From assembly GCA_964612145.1 (NCBI GenBank), contig CAZTBP010000003.1:1-64000 (forward strand): a DNA stretch of 64,000 nucleotides, written 5' to 3'. Source of the stretch: JAGNLV01 sp964612145. GTDB lineage: Bacteria; Zixibacteria; MSB-5A5; GN15; FEB-12. Numbering within the stretch: the stretch's first letter is position 1; each line of letters opens with the position of its first letter. A model generated the notes under the pieces. The model saw nothing but the letters and a program-made list of their open reading frames with translations, ran no database searches and was not told the DNA's origin. This document shows positions 6,861-15,376 of this stretch, in pieces. Both the position numbers and the translations under genes were made by a program.

Positions 6861-8123
6861 ATGAGCGAACTGATAGAAAACGCCAAGGCACGGCGGGAAG
6901 TACTGAAGCACCTCATTCTCCAGTTGCACGAGGGGAAAGCACCGGAGGAAGTACGTCCGCAGTTGATCAAGCTGCTGGGGCGGGTGCCGTACCAGGAGGT
7001 GGTCGAGGTTGAGCAGGAGCTGATTGCGGAGGGGATGGATCCCAACGAGATTCTCAAACTGTGCGACATGCACTCGGAGGCGATGAAAGGGGCTATTGAG
7101 GCCACTCAGGAGAAGACGGTTCCGGAGGGGCACCCGGTGGATACGTTTCGCAGGGAAAACCAGGCGCTGGTCGGGGAAATTGAACTGGCAGAGAAACTGA
7201 TCGGGGAAATCGGACAGGCGTCGGAGCAGGCCGATATCAGTGAGCCGCTCGGGCAGCTTCGGGTTCGGTTCAATCGTCTTGCCGATATCGACAAGCATTA
7301 CAGCCGGAAGGAGAACCTCGTGTTTCCGTTTCTGGAGAAGAAGGGTATTACGGGGCCGCCGACAGTGATGTGGGGGAAGGATGACGAGGTGCGGGAGCTG
7401 ATCCGTGGAGCGCTCGAAGCGCTCGATGCTGTTGAGGGGAGTTCAGTGGAGGAGGCGCAGGGAGTGATTGACCTGGTGTTGCGGCCGGCGCTCGAAGCAG
7501 TGCGGGAGATGATTTTCAAGGAAGAAGAGATCCTGTTCCCGATGTGTTTGGATACGCTTAGTGAGGGGGAATGGTATGCTGTATATCAAGGCAGCCCGCA
7601 GATAGGGTTTTGTATTTACGATCCCGAAGCGGAGTGGAAACCGACGAAAGCATTCAGTGTGGAGGAAGAGGAGCCGGAGCAGGCAGAGGCGGTTTCTAAT
7701 GAGCGAGTGCAGTTTCCTTCGGGGAGCCTCTCGCCAAAAGAGCTGAAGCATATTCTCAACACGATCCCGTTTGATTTGACGTTTGTCGGGGCCGATGACC
7801 GGGTCAAGTATTTCACGCAGGGTCGGGAGCGGATATTCGAGCGGAATCGGGCGATTATCGGTCGGAAGGTTCAGATGTGTCACCCGCCGGGCAGTGTGCA
7901 TATTGTTGAAAAGATCGTGGCGGATTTCAAGGCCGGCCGGGCGAGCCATGCGCCGTTCTGGATTCAGCTGCACGGAAAGTTCATCCATATAGAGTACTTT
8001 GCGATTCGGGATGACGACGGCGAATATCTCGGTACGATGGAGGTCAGCCAGGATCTAACCGGTAAGCGGGCGCTGGAGGGTGAGCAACGGCTGTTGTCCT
8101 ATGAGAAGGATGGGGATTCGTGA
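6861..8123 (+). CDS. DUF438 / hemerythrin / PAS domain protein
   Basis: 420 aa from ATG 6861 (GGAGAGGAG lies just upstream; the in-frame GTG at 6768 has no such support). Residues 1-85 are a DUF438 domain (LHEGKAPEEV, LKLCDMHSEA). A hemerythrin HHE cation-binding bundle follows with His and Glu ligands in HPVDTFRREN, DKHYSRKENLVFPFLE and KEEEILFPMCLD. The C-terminus (about 310-410) is a PAS_10-type sensor (PFDLTFVGADDRVKYFTQG, RKVQMCHPPGSVHIVEKIV, EYLGTMEVSQDLT). The family is associated with oxygen, NO or redox sensing and di-iron chemistry. It is translationally coupled (4-base overlap) to a DUF1858/DUF2249 protein, its usual partner type. Confidence 0.88.
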   Translation: MSELIENAKARREVLKHLILQLHEGKAPEEVRPQLIKLLGRVPYQEVVEVEQELIAEGMDPNEILKLCDMHSEAMKGAIEATQEKTVPEGHPVDTFRRENQALVGEIELAEKLIGEIGQASEQADISEPLGQLRVRFNRLADIDKHYSRKENLVFPFLEKKGITGPPTVMWGKDDEVRELIRGALEALDAVEGSSVEEAQGVIDLVLRPALEAVREMIFKEEEILFPMCLDTLSEGEWYAVYQGSPQIGFCIYDPEAEWKPTKAFSVEEEEPEQAEAVSNERVQFPSGSLSPKELKHILNTIPFDLTFVGADDRVKYFTQGRERIFERNRAIIGRKVQMCHPPGSVHIVEKIVADFKAGRASHAPFWIQLHGKFIHIEYFAIRDDDGEYLGTMEVSQDLTGKRALEGEQRLLSYEKDGDS

Positions 8124-8650
8124 GCAGGGACCGGTTGCTGATTACGCCGCAGACGAAAGTTGCCGAGTTACTGGAGGCGTATCCTCAACTCGAAACGACC
8201 CTGATCGAGATTGCGGCGCCATTTAAGAAGCTCCGCAATCCGGTGCTTCGGCGGACGGTGGCGAGAGTAACGAGTCTGGCCCAGGCGGCCCGGGTTGGGA
8301 ATGTGAGTGTGACCGAGATGGTGCAGCGGCTTCGGCGAGAGGTGGGGCAGCCGGAGTTCGTGGCGGAGGATCACGAGGCGTCTGGGGCAGAACCGGGTGA
8401 GCCGCCGGAGTGGTTTGATAAGGGGGCCATTGAGCAGACAGTTGATGCCCGGCCGATTATAGAGAAGGGGGAGCAGCCATTGGGGCCGGTCATGGGTGAT
8501 TTGCGAAAGCTGCCTCAAGGTGCGATTTATGAATTGATCACGCCGTTTGAGCCGGCGCCGTTGATAGACAGGGCGAAGGAGAAGGGTTTTGCGGTGTGGT
8601 CAACGGTGCAGGGGGCGGGGGATTTCCGGACGTATTTTATGCGGGAGTAG
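8120..8650 (+). CDS. DUF1858 + DUF2249 domain protein
   Basis: 176 aa, GTG start overlapping the previous stop by 4 bases. The N-terminus (LLITPQTKVAELLEAYPQLE, with FKKLRNPVLRRTVARV) is a DUF1858 domain. The last 50 residues (LRKLPQGAIYELITPFEPAP, then GFAVWSTV and FRTYFMRE) are a DUF2249 domain. A charged linker separates them. These small domains recur beside hemerythrin/DUF438 proteins and are thought to act in NO or redox handling; no catalytic residue is known. Confidence 0.82.
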   Translation: MSRDRLLITPQTKVAELLEAYPQLETTLIEIAAPFKKLRNPVLRRTVARVTSLAQAARVGNVSVTEMVQRLRREVGQPEFVAEDHEASGAEPGEPPEWFDKGAIEQTVDARPIIEKGEQPLGPVMGDLRKLPQGAIYELITPFEPAPLIDRAKEKGFAVWSTVQGAGDFRTYFMRE

Positions 8651-8692
8651 TCCCGTCTTGCTTTCTCACTGCCAATCGCTTATCTACGGTTC

Positions 8693-9541
8693 ATGCGAAC
8701 CATACGTTCCATTTCAACAATGCAAAAGGCGGCCCGTGAAGCCGTCGCGCGCGGAGAGACGATCGGGCTGGTGCCGACTATGGGGTTCCTTCATGAGGGG
8801 CACCTGTCGCTGATCCGTCGGGCGAAGAAGGCGGCGGATGTGGTGGTGGTGACGATCTTTTTGAACCCGACCCAGTTTGCACCGGGGGAGGATCTCAAGA
8901 GATATCCTCGGGATGAGAAGGGGGACCTGAAGAGAATCAAAGAGGCGGGTGGCGATATCGTGTTTATTCCGAAAGCGGAGCAGATGTACCCGGACGATTT
9001 CCAGACGTATGTGACGGTGGAGGGACTGACGAGGGTGCTGGAGGGCGAGAAGCGGCCGACGCATTTCCGGGGGGTGACGACGGTGGTGGCGAAGCTGTTC
9101 AATATCGTGCGGCCGGATGTCGCGGTGTTCGGGATGAAGGATTATCAGCAGGCGACGGTTCTTCGGCGGATGGTGACCGATCTTGGCTATCCGATCAAGA
9201 TGATTATTGCGCCGACTGTTCGTGAGGCGGACGGCCTGGCGATGTCGTCGCGTAATGCTTACTTCACGACGCCCGAGCAGCGGTCGGAGGCGCTGTGTCT
9301 TTATTTTGCATTGAGGACCGCGAAGGAGATGGTCAAGGCGGGAAAGAGGCGTACGAGTTCGATCCGCAAGGAGATGGAGGTGGCGATTTCATCGACGTGC
9401 CCATCTTCGGGGATTGATTACATAGCGTTTACGGATATTGATACGCTGGCGCCGGTGAAGATGGTTAGGAAGGGGACGGTGTGTTCGCTGGCGGTGCGGG
9501 TGCACGGGGTGCGGCTGATTGATAACATGAAGCTGGAGTAG
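8693..9541 (+). CDS. panC: Pantoate--beta-alanine ligase
   Basis: 282 aa, normal length. It condenses pantoate and beta-alanine with ATP to form pantothenate. Diagnostic motifs: VPTMGFLHEGHLSLIRRA (nucleotide-binding HxGH signature), FLNPTQF, ERPTHFRG-type segment (KRPTHFRGVTTVVAKLFN), FGMKDYQQ, TVREADGLAMSSRN (adenylate site). The start ATG 8693 fits the family N-terminus (MRTIRSISTMQKA...). panD, which makes the beta-alanine, lies 1.2 kb downstream, so the two form a local pantothenate set with a GNAT and a Nudix gene between them. panB is not in the window. Confidence 0.97.
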   Translation: MRTIRSISTMQKAAREAVARGETIGLVPTMGFLHEGHLSLIRRAKKAADVVVVTIFLNPTQFAPGEDLKRYPRDEKGDLKRIKEAGGDIVFIPKAEQMYPDDFQTYVTVEGLTRVLEGEKRPTHFRGVTTVVAKLFNIVRPDVAVFGMKDYQQATVLRRMVTDLGYPIKMIIAPTVREADGLAMSSRNAYFTTPEQRSEALCLYFALRTAKEMVKAGKRRTSSIRKEMEVAISSTCPSSGIDYIAFTDIDTLAPVKMVRKGTVCSLAVRVHGVRLIDNMKLE

Positions 9542-9544
9542 TCA

Positions 9545-9946
9545 GTGGGGGAGATCACGTACACGAGTGAGCGCCGGCCGGAGATTAAAGCGGTGTGCGA
9601 GTTGTTTGATGATTCGGGGATTATTCGGCCGACCGATCAGCCGGAGCGGATTGGGCGGATGCTTGACGAGGCGGATATTGTCTGGACGGCGTGGCAGGGG
9701 GAGCGGTTGGTGGGGATCTCTCGTTCGATTACGGATTTCGCCTATTGCTGTTATTTATCGGATTTGGCGGTGGCGAAGGACTGTCAGGGGAAGGGGATCG
9801 GGAGAGAGCTTATACGGCTGACACAGGGGCAGCTCGGGGAGGAAGTGATGATTCTGCTGCTGGCGGCGGCGACGGCGAGGGATTACTATGGGCATATCGG
9901 GTTTGAGCATGTGCCGAACGCCTGGATGCTGCCGAAGGAGCGGTGA
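9545..9946 (+). CDS. GNAT-family N-acetyltransferase
   Basis: 133 aa, GTG start 3 bp after panC stop. The GNAT core is clear: YLSDLAVAKDCQGKGIGREL (motif A, Q/RxxGxG/A acetyl-CoA loop), then LLLAAATARDYYGHIGFEHV (motif B) near the end. It resembles small GNATs that acetylate amines or protein N-termini; the substrate cannot be read from sequence. Tight spacing suggests co-transcription with panC. Confidence 0.88.
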   Translation: MGEITYTSERRPEIKAVCELFDDSGIIRPTDQPERIGRMLDEADIVWTAWQGERLVGISRSITDFAYCCYLSDLAVAKDCQGKGIGRELIRLTQGQLGEEVMILLLAAATARDYYGHIGFEHVPNAWMLPKER

Positions 9947-9993
9947 GAATCTTGTCGTTGTCTCACCCGGATTTCCTGGTGGGGAATTCCCGC

Positions 9994-10021
9994 TTGACGC
10001 GCGTGATGAGGGGCGTACATT
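9994..10021 (+). promoter_or_regulatory. Candidate promoter for the Nudix gene
   Basis: TTGACG (9994-9999), 16-base spacer, TACATT (10016-10021). Transcription would start near 10028, about 50 bases before the preferred ATG at 10079. It would also place the upstream ATG at 10031 nearly leaderless. Confidence 0.4.
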
Positions 10022-10078
10022 ACCGCGAACATGACTGAATTGAACAGTTCGGCTGCTGGAGTGGCCGGGAGAAAAGAC

Positions 10079-10555
10079 ATGAGTGAACCGACACACATCC
10101 CGATCGAATCCCCCGGAGTAAACGTGGCTATCGTGAAGCAGGATCCTGACGGGTGGAAGTTTTTGATTTTGCAGCGTTCCGAGAAGGAATCGTACGGCGG
10201 CTACTGGGGATTTATGACCGGCGGCAAGCGCGGCGATGAGACAGTCGCGCAGGTGGTCAAAAGAGAGCTCGATGAGGAGACGGGGTTGGCTGCCAGGAGT
10301 ATGTGGGCCACGGAGTATATGGTGCATTTCTATGAGCCGGAGGAAGATAAGATCTGGATTCTGCCGGTGATAGTGGCGGTGGTGGACGCGGATTCGGAGG
10401 TCAGACTTTCCGAAGAGAACAGTGATTTTCGGTGGCTGCCGACAACGAAGGCGAAGCATCTGGTGTCGTGGAAGAATTTAGAGCGGGCAATCGAGGAAAT
10501 CAGCGACGAGCTGGAGATTTACCCGGCCCGTAACTGGGTGCAAATCAAGCCGTAA
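10079..10555 (+). CDS. Nudix hydrolase
   Basis: 158 aa from ATG 10079, preceded by GGGAGA at good spacing; the in-frame ATG at 10031 adds a poorly conserved leader. The full Nudix box G-x5-E-x7-REUxEExGU is present at residues 48-70 (GGKRGDETVAQVV then KRELDEETGL). The family hydrolyses nucleoside diphosphates linked to other groups. The fold resembles dihydroneopterin-triphosphate/dATP pyrophosphatases (NudB-like; FLILQRSEKESYGGYWGFMT), but the substrate is not proven. Confidence 0.9.
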   Translation: MSEPTHIPIESPGVNVAIVKQDPDGWKFLILQRSEKESYGGYWGFMTGGKRGDETVAQVVKRELDEETGLAARSMWATEYMVHFYEPEEDKIWILPVIVAVVDADSEVRLSEENSDFRWLPTTKAKHLVSWKNLERAIEEISDELEIYPARNWVQIKP

Positions 10556-10651
10556 GGTCGGTTCCGGCGGCCGGATGATATGGAACTTTTTGGCGGCTGA
10601 ATCGTTCGAGAGACGTGGAAGGAGGGCAAGCCGTCGGGCTTGCGAATCGTC

Positions 10652-10679
10652 TTGACGACCGGCGTCAGCGGGGTATATT
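10652..10679 (+). promoter_or_regulatory. Probable promoter of panD
   Basis: TTGACG (10652-10657), 16-base spacer, TATATT (10674-10679), one mismatch in each box. The predicted start near 10686 gives a leader of about 30 bases to the panD ATG at 10717. Confidence 0.55.
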
Positions 10680-10716
10680 ACTGTTTGATGTCGAGTCGCT
10701 GAAAGTGTTGGACAGC

Positions 10717-11070
10717 ATGTTGATAACGGTTTGTAAATCAAAGATACATCGCGCGACAATCACCGAGTGCAGTCTTGATTATGTCGGGTCGATCACAATC
10801 GATGCCGACTTGTTGAAGGCGGCTGATATGGTGCCGTTTGAGAAGGTCCAGGTGGCCAACATTTCCAGCGGTGAACGGTTCGAGACGTACGTGCTCGAGG
10901 GTGAGGCCGGGTCGGGAGTGATAGGATTGAACGGTGCTGCCGCACGAAAAGGGGCGATTGGTGATTTAGTTATTATCATTGCTTATGGTCATCTCGACAA
11001 AGCGGAAGCGGCCGGGTTTGAACCGTCGGTCGTACATGTCGACAGCGCCAACAAGCAGACGAACAAATAG
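10717..11070 (+). CDS. panD: Aspartate 1-decarboxylase
   Basis: 117 aa from ATG 10717, matching the family N-terminus (MLITVCKSKIHRATITEC). This pyruvoyl enzyme converts aspartate to beta-alanine for pantothenate. Gly24-Ser25 in DYVGSITID is the self-cleavage site that creates the pyruvoyl group, exactly at the canonical position. ANISSGERFETY and GLNGAAARKGAIGDLVIII are the other conserved blocks. The frame is open upstream to 10615, but that part has no family similarity and overlaps the promoter. Confidence 0.96.
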   Translation: MLITVCKSKIHRATITECSLDYVGSITIDADLLKAADMVPFEKVQVANISSGERFETYVLEGEAGSGVIGLNGAAARKGAIGDLVIIIAYGHLDKAEAAGFEPSVVHVDSANKQTNK

Positions 11071-11132
11071 AGTACAACGTCGCGGTCGATTTATGGGGCC
11101 GTGCATTTTCCCACGAATAAGGAAGCTGATAC

Positions 11133-11876
11133 ATGACCGATAAACGGGCTGCCATAGTTTTAGCTGCCGGTAAGGGCAAGCGCATGAAGTCGGATATACC
11201 GAAGGTGCTGCATCGGATTGACGGGCAACCGATGGTGGGCATAATTTTAGACACACTGCGTGCGCTGAATTTCGATCGGACGGTTGTTGTGGTCGGGTAC
11301 AAAGGCGAGTTGGTGCAGGAGGCGTTGGCCGATTATCCGGTTGACTTTGCCTGGCAAAAGGAGCAGTTAGGGACAGGTCATGCCGTGCAGATGACCGAGA
11401 GGGTGCTATCTGATTTCGACGGGACGACGCTGGTTGCGGCCGGTGATGTGCCGTTTTTATCCGGGCGGACGATCGAGAAGCTGTTTGAGGTGCACGAGGA
11501 GACGGGGGCGGCGGCGACTTGTCTGTCGGCGATTTTTGAGGATCCGACCGGGTACGGTCGGATTGTGCGGAAGGGTGATACGAATCTGCTAGCGGAGATT
11601 GTGGAGCATAAGGATGCCGACGAGGAAGTCCGGACGATCAAGGAGATCAATACGGGTATTTTGTGTTTTGATAACGGTAAGTTGTTCGAGGCGCTTCAGA
11701 AGGTGGACAAGAATAATGCGCAGGGGGAGTACTACCTGACGGATACTATCAAGATCATGAATGACAGTGGTTTACGGGTCGCGGTGACGACGGCTGTCAA
11801 CCCGGACGAGGTTCGGGGGGTTAATTCGACGGAGCAGTTGTCTCTGCTGGCGGGAAAATTTGGGAAGACGGTATGA
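11133..11876 (+). CDS. GlmU-like UDP-N-acetylglucosamine pyrophosphorylase domain only
   Basis: 247 aa. It carries the nucleotidyltransferase signature LAAGKGKRMKSDIPKVLH (G-x-G-T/K-R-M...PK), QLGTGHAV, AAGDVPFL, GYGRIV and EINTGI of the GlmU N-terminal domain, plus the NNAQGEYYLTD segment. Bacterial GlmU is normally about 455 aa, with a left-handed beta-helix acetyltransferase domain. Here the gene ends right after the pyrophosphorylase domain at a TGA, with no beta-helix hexapeptides downstream. It would make UDP-GlcNAc from GlcNAc-1-P if a separate acetyltransferase exists. A different sugar-nucleotide substrate is possible. Confidence 0.88.
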   Translation: MTDKRAAIVLAAGKGKRMKSDIPKVLHRIDGQPMVGIILDTLRALNFDRTVVVVGYKGELVQEALADYPVDFAWQKEQLGTGHAVQMTERVLSDFDGTTLVAAGDVPFLSGRTIEKLFEVHEETGAAATCLSAIFEDPTGYGRIVRKGDTNLLAEIVEHKDADEEVRTIKEINTGILCFDNGKLFEALQKVDKNNAQGEYYLTDTIKIMNDSGLRVAVTTAVNPDEVRGVNSTEQLSLLAGKFGKTV

Positions 11877-11919
11877 TTTTCTGCGGAAATTTTGATCATA
11901 TAAGGGGTTGTGTTCGTTA

Positions 11920-11945
11920 TAAAGGGTGAGGCGTATAGCCGATAA
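11920..11945 (+). promoter_or_regulatory. Possible sigma-28 (FliA)-like promoter
   Basis: TAAA (11920-11923), 14-base spacer, GCCGATAA (11938-11945). The -10 box matches the FliA consensus 8/8; the spacer is one base shorter than the usual 15. It lies 88 bp upstream of a small secreted protein gene. A weak sigma-70-like pair, TTGACC-N17-TACCTT (11972-12000), lies between, so the assignment is tentative. Confidence 0.35.
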
Positions 11946-12032
11946 AAGGAAAAGAGTTCGGGATTTTTCTATTGACCCGAGAGATAACCCGCAATACCTT
12001 AATTCCGTGAACGAATTGGTGATACGAGGCAT

Positions 12033-12509
12033 ATGAGAAACCTACTCGCAATCCTGACAGTGATATTGATGGCGGTGCCGGTGACGGCGCAGATGGCTGA
12101 CCGGGCGGAACTCGAAGAAGCGGCCCGGGCGAACGCGTTGGGCGTACAGCCGGTTTCGACGCCGTCGTCGCTGATCGACCTGTCGCGGCTTGAGTGGTCG
12201 CACAGTTACTCGTTGTCATATATGTCAGGCGGCGGCAATTCGGCTTCGGTGGGGATGCTTAATACGAGCATGTTGTACGAGTTTTCTCCGAAGTTGTCGT
12301 TGCTGTTGAATGTTGGAGTGGCGCACAACGCGGGGGCGTTGTGGGGTAACGGTGCGAGTGATGCGACCGTGTTGCCGGGTTTTGTGCTGGACTATCACCC
12401 GTCTGACAAATTCCGAATGGTAATCGGCATGCAGACGTTTGCCGGCGGATATTATGGGCCGTACACGAACCGTGGGTTGTATCGGCTTGGGTCGTACGGA
12501 GGCTTCTAA
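12033..12509 (+). CDS. Small exported protein of unknown function
   Basis: 158 aa with a cleavable signal peptide (MRNLLAILTVILMAVPVTAQ). The mature part has alternating strand-like segments (SLIDLSRLEWSHSYSLSYMS, MLYEFSPKLSLLLNVGVAH, FRMVIGMQTFAGGYYGPY) as in small outer-membrane beta-barrels or periplasmic proteins. No family recognised. It stands alone between the nucleotidyltransferase and the LytR_C gene; the 120 bp after it show no other gene. Confidence 0.65.
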   Translation: MRNLLAILTVILMAVPVTAQMADRAELEEAARANALGVQPVSTPSSLIDLSRLEWSHSYSLSYMSGGGNSASVGMLNTSMLYEFSPKLSLLLNVGVAHNAGALWGNGASDATVLPGFVLDYHPSDKFRMVIGMQTFAGGYYGPYTNRGLYRLGSYGGF

Positions 12510-12631
12510 CCCGAACGTCGATGAGGTTGTGAACTGAAGAACTGATAATTCCCTCCTGTGCGCTGCAATTTATCCCTCCCGGCAATAGTGTCCTGCCACA
12601 GCGTAAATGTCCGAACCCCCAAATGAGATGA

Positions 12632-13099
12632 ATGAGTAAGCGTCGTTTTCCTGTCATTTTTACCGGCCTGATAACTATTGCCCTGGTGGCGGTGGTGATC
12701 TACCTGGGCGCCGTCGGGGTCAAGGTAGTCAGTGGTGTATCGGCAGTAGAAGGACCACCGGACCACACTGTTCGTTTACAGGTAGTGTATGCCGGTGACG
12801 ATACAGGCGAGGCTCGTGAGGCTGCGGATGTGGTGAAGGGGCTGGCGGACGAGACGCTGGCTATTGATGTCGTTTCGGTCGAGTCGTACGCTATCCGGAC
12901 CGTGACGCGGACGGTAGTTGTATCCCGTATGAAAGATGAGACGGGCGCCAGACTGCTGGCCGGTCGGCTGGGGTTGGACCCGTCGAGCGTTATATACCAG
13001 CCGCTCGAACACAACACCGATCAGGTCTCGGCGAGTTTGATTGTCGGTCCTGATTTTGACGATATCCTCTCGACGATAGAGGTTGAAAAGGAGAAATAA
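12632..13099 (+). CDS. Membrane-anchored LytR C-terminal-domain (LytR_C) protein
   Basis: 155 aa. One N-terminal membrane anchor (residues 8-35: FTGLITIALVAVVIYLGAVG) precedes a periplasmic domain of about 90 residues resembling LytR_C (RLQVVYAGDDTGEAREAADV, ... TRTVVVSRM, ... ASLIVGPDFDDIL). The domain is usually linked to envelope functions. It sits 8 bp before rsfS and close to rho, an arrangement suggesting one transcription unit. Confidence 0.7.
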   Translation: MSKRRFPVIFTGLITIALVAVVIYLGAVGVKVVSGVSAVEGPPDHTVRLQVVYAGDDTGEAREAADVVKGLADETLAIDVVSVESYAIRTVTRTVVVSRMKDETGARLLAGRLGLDPSSVIYQPLEHNTDQVSASLIVGPDFDDILSTIEVEKEK

Positions 13100-13107
13100 A
13101 GGCAGTC

Positions 13108-13473
13108 TTGAAAGAATTATCCTCCCGCGAGCTCGCCCAGCATGCCGCCAGGCTGGCGCTTACCAAGAAGGGCTTCGATGTCAGAATCCTCAAACTTAAA
13201 GATATTTCCTCGGTTTGCGATTATTTTGTGATTGTGTCCGGAGAAGCGGATGTTCAGGTGAAGGCAATCGGGCGGGCGGTCGAGGAAGGACTGCGTGAAC
13301 AGGGCATTAAGCCTTTTCAGTCCGAGGGGCAGGATCGGGGAAACTGGATTCTGTTGGACTATGTTGATGTCGTGGTTCACGTGTTTTACGAGCCGACCCG
13401 CAAGCACTACCAGCTCGAGCGACTCTGGGGTGACGCACCGGTCGAAGAATTGACAGACGTATCATCACGCTAA
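13108..13473 (+). CDS. rsfS: Ribosomal silencing factor RsfS
   Basis: 121 aa, TTG start with AAGG six bases upstream. It binds ribosomal protein L14 (uL14) and blocks subunit joining. Family blocks: FDVRILKLKDISSVCDYFVI, SGEADVQVKAIGRAVEEGL, DRGNWILLDYVDVVVHVF and YQLERLWGDAP. It lies between the LytR_C protein and rho. Confidence 0.94.
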   Translation: MKELSSRELAQHAARLALTKKGFDVRILKLKDISSVCDYFVIVSGEADVQVKAIGRAVEEGLREQGIKPFQSEGQDRGNWILLDYVDVVVHVFYEPTRKHYQLERLWGDAPVEELTDVSSR

Positions 13474-13504
13474 TAATAACGGTTACGAGAATAGAGAGTA
13501 AGTT

Positions 13505-14764
13505 ATGCCCAAGCAAATCGAAGTGGGGGACCTCAAGCAAAAGACCATCTCCGATCTACTCAAGATCGCGGAGGAGCTGGATATTCCGGGTGTTTCGGGG
13601 TTGCGGAAATCCGAGTTGATTTACAAGATTATGGAAGCGACATCGTCGACGGAAGGACTGATCCTGGCGGAGGGTGTTTTAGAGATACTGGAGGAGGGTT
13701 ACGGTTTTCTTCGGTCGCCGGGTTACAATTACCTTCCGGGCCAGGATGATATTTACGTCTCGCCGTCGCAGATCAAGCGGTTTGATCTGCGGACTGGTGA
13801 CGTGATATCGGGTCAGGTCCGGCCGCCAAAAGACAACGAGCGGTATTTTGCGCTGCTGAAAATTGAGTCGGTAAATTTCGAGAATCCGGATGCGGCCAAG
13901 CACAAGACGCTGTTTGACAACCTGACGCCGCTTTATCCGGAGGAGCCTTTTCAGCTTGAGGTTGGCGCCGAAGAGGTAACGACACGAATTATCGACCTGA
14001 TGTGTCCGATCGGCAGGGGGCAGCGTGCGCTGATTACGTCGCCACCAAAAGCCGGCAAGACGATTATCCTGCAGAAGGTTGCGCAGGCGATCACGGCGAA
14101 TAATCCGAACGTAGTCCTGATTGTGCTGCTGATCGACGAGCGACCTGAAGAGGTCACGGACATGAAGCGCTCGGTCAACGGCGAGGTTGTTTCCTCGACT
14201 TTTGACGAGCCGGCGGAACGGCACGTGCAGGTTGCACATATGGTGCTGGAGAAAGCCAAGCGGCTGACCGAGTACGGTCACGATGTGGTGATCCTGCTTG
14301 ACTCCATCACCCGTCTGGCCCGGGCGCACAACGCGGTCGTGCCGCACTCGGGTAAGATTCTCTCGGGTGGTGTCGATTCGAACGCCCTGCATAAGCCAAA
14401 GCGGTTTTTCGGAGCGGCGCGAAATATCGAGGAGGGGGGGTCGCTGACGATTATTGCGACGGCGCTGATCGAGACCGGTTCTCGGATGGACGAGGTCATT
14501 TTCGAGGAGTTTAAGGGAACCGGTAACATGGAGATGGTGCTTGATCGCCGTTTGTCCGATCGCCGTATTTTTCCGGCGATGGATATCAACCGGTCCTCGA
14601 CACGAAAAGAGGAGCTCCTGCAGGATGCCGATACGTTGAATAAGATCTGGATTTTGCGGAAGTTCTTAGCCGAGATGAATCCGATCGAGGCGATGGAGTT
14701 CCTGCTGGGTCGGCTGAAGAAGACCAAGAGTAATGCCAAGTTCCTGGCCTCGATGAAAGACTGA
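13505..14764 (+). CDS. rho: Transcription termination factor Rho
   Basis: 419 aa, full length. An N-terminal Rho_N helix bundle (LLKIAEELDIPGVSGLRKSE) is followed by the cold-shock RNA-binding domain (GFLRSPGYNYLPGQDDIYVS, QIKRFDLRTGD) and the hexameric ATPase. The Walker A motif PPKAGKT is at residues 180-186, with VLLIDERPEEVTDM, the Q-loop/R-loop (VVPHSGKILSGGVDSNAL) and the arginine-finger region downstream. A strong intrinsic terminator follows directly. Confidence 0.98.
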   Translation: MPKQIEVGDLKQKTISDLLKIAEELDIPGVSGLRKSELIYKIMEATSSTEGLILAEGVLEILEEGYGFLRSPGYNYLPGQDDIYVSPSQIKRFDLRTGDVISGQVRPPKDNERYFALLKIESVNFENPDAAKHKTLFDNLTPLYPEEPFQLEVGAEEVTTRIIDLMCPIGRGQRALITSPPKAGKTIILQKVAQAITANNPNVVLIVLLIDERPEEVTDMKRSVNGEVVSSTFDEPAERHVQVAHMVLEKAKRLTEYGHDVVILLDSITRLARAHNAVVPHSGKILSGGVDSNALHKPKRFFGAARNIEEGGSLTIIATALIETGSRMDEVIFEEFKGTGNMEMVLDRRLSDRRIFPAMDINRSSTRKEELLQDADTLNKIWILRKFLAEMNPIEAMEFLLGRLKKTKSNAKFLASMKD

Positions 14765-14793
14765 TCGAGAAGGGACTGCAGGGAGTATGTAGG

Positions 14794-14823
14794 GCGGGGC
14801 CGGGTATGCGGCCCCGCTTTTTT
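14794..14823 (+). terminator. Intrinsic terminator after rho
   Basis: GCGGGGCC (14794-14801) pairs with GGCCCCGC (14810-14817) over 8 bp, followed by six T (14818-14823). It lies 30 bp after the rho stop. Confidence 0.9.
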
Positions 14824-14947
14824 GACGGTTTCATGTCCAATGCCATACAGCCATTACTCACGGGAGTTTTCTGGATTAAGAATGTCTTATCTACTAACTT
14901 GGAACTGATGGAAAGCCGTTTAGTCCCGGACTGCGGCGGAGTGCGGC

Positions 14948-15376
14948 GTGAGTGTACCTGAACCGGCAGTCTCACGGAAGTCGCTGGTCGCCGGCGCGGC
15001 GGCAGCGTGGGCAATTGGCGCGGTGATTCTTTTTTGGCGGGCCTTTTTGGCGGCCGACGGGATGGCATCGGGGCTGGAGTGGGTGTGGGGGCTCGGGGTG
15101 CTGCTGGGGCTAATCAAGTATCGGGTGGCGTTCGGGAAGGTTGTGTCGAAGAACCTTCAGCGGATCGAAAAGCTATCTCCGCATAAGGACAGGATCTGCC
15201 TTTTTGCGTTTCAGTCGCTGGAGTCATATCTTTTGGTGATGGTGATGATTGGGCTGGGGATGTTGTTGCGGTATGTGGGGTTGTCACCGGCGGTACTGGT
15301 CGTGATTTATGTGGCGATCGGGATTGGATTGGTTCTGGGGGCAGGGAAGTACATGCGGGCTGCCAAACAGGCCTAG
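14948..15376 (+). CDS. Small integral membrane protein of unknown function
   Basis: 142 aa, GTG start. Four membrane segments: LVAGAAAAWAIGAVILFWRA, LEWVWGLGVLLGLIKY, SLESYLLVMVMIGLGMLL and AVLVVIYVAIGIGLVLGAG. A basic loop (KNLQRIEKLSPHKDR) separates helices two and three. No family recognised. The gene lies alone between the rho terminator and a convergent gene on the minus strand. Confidence 0.65.
   Translation: MSVPEPAVSRKSLVAGAAAAWAIGAVILFWRAFLAADGMASGLEWVWGLGVLLGLIKYRVAFGKVVSKNLQRIEKLSPHKDRICLFAFQSLESYLLVMVMIGLGMLLRYVGLSPAVLVVIYVAIGIGLVLGAGKYMRAAKQA

Noticed and set aside
5892..7298. 468-codon minus-strand ORF
   Set aside because: It lies antisense to the NAGPA-type and DUF438 genes, and its translation is rich in Arg/His/Pro/Leu, typical of a GC-rich antisense shadow.
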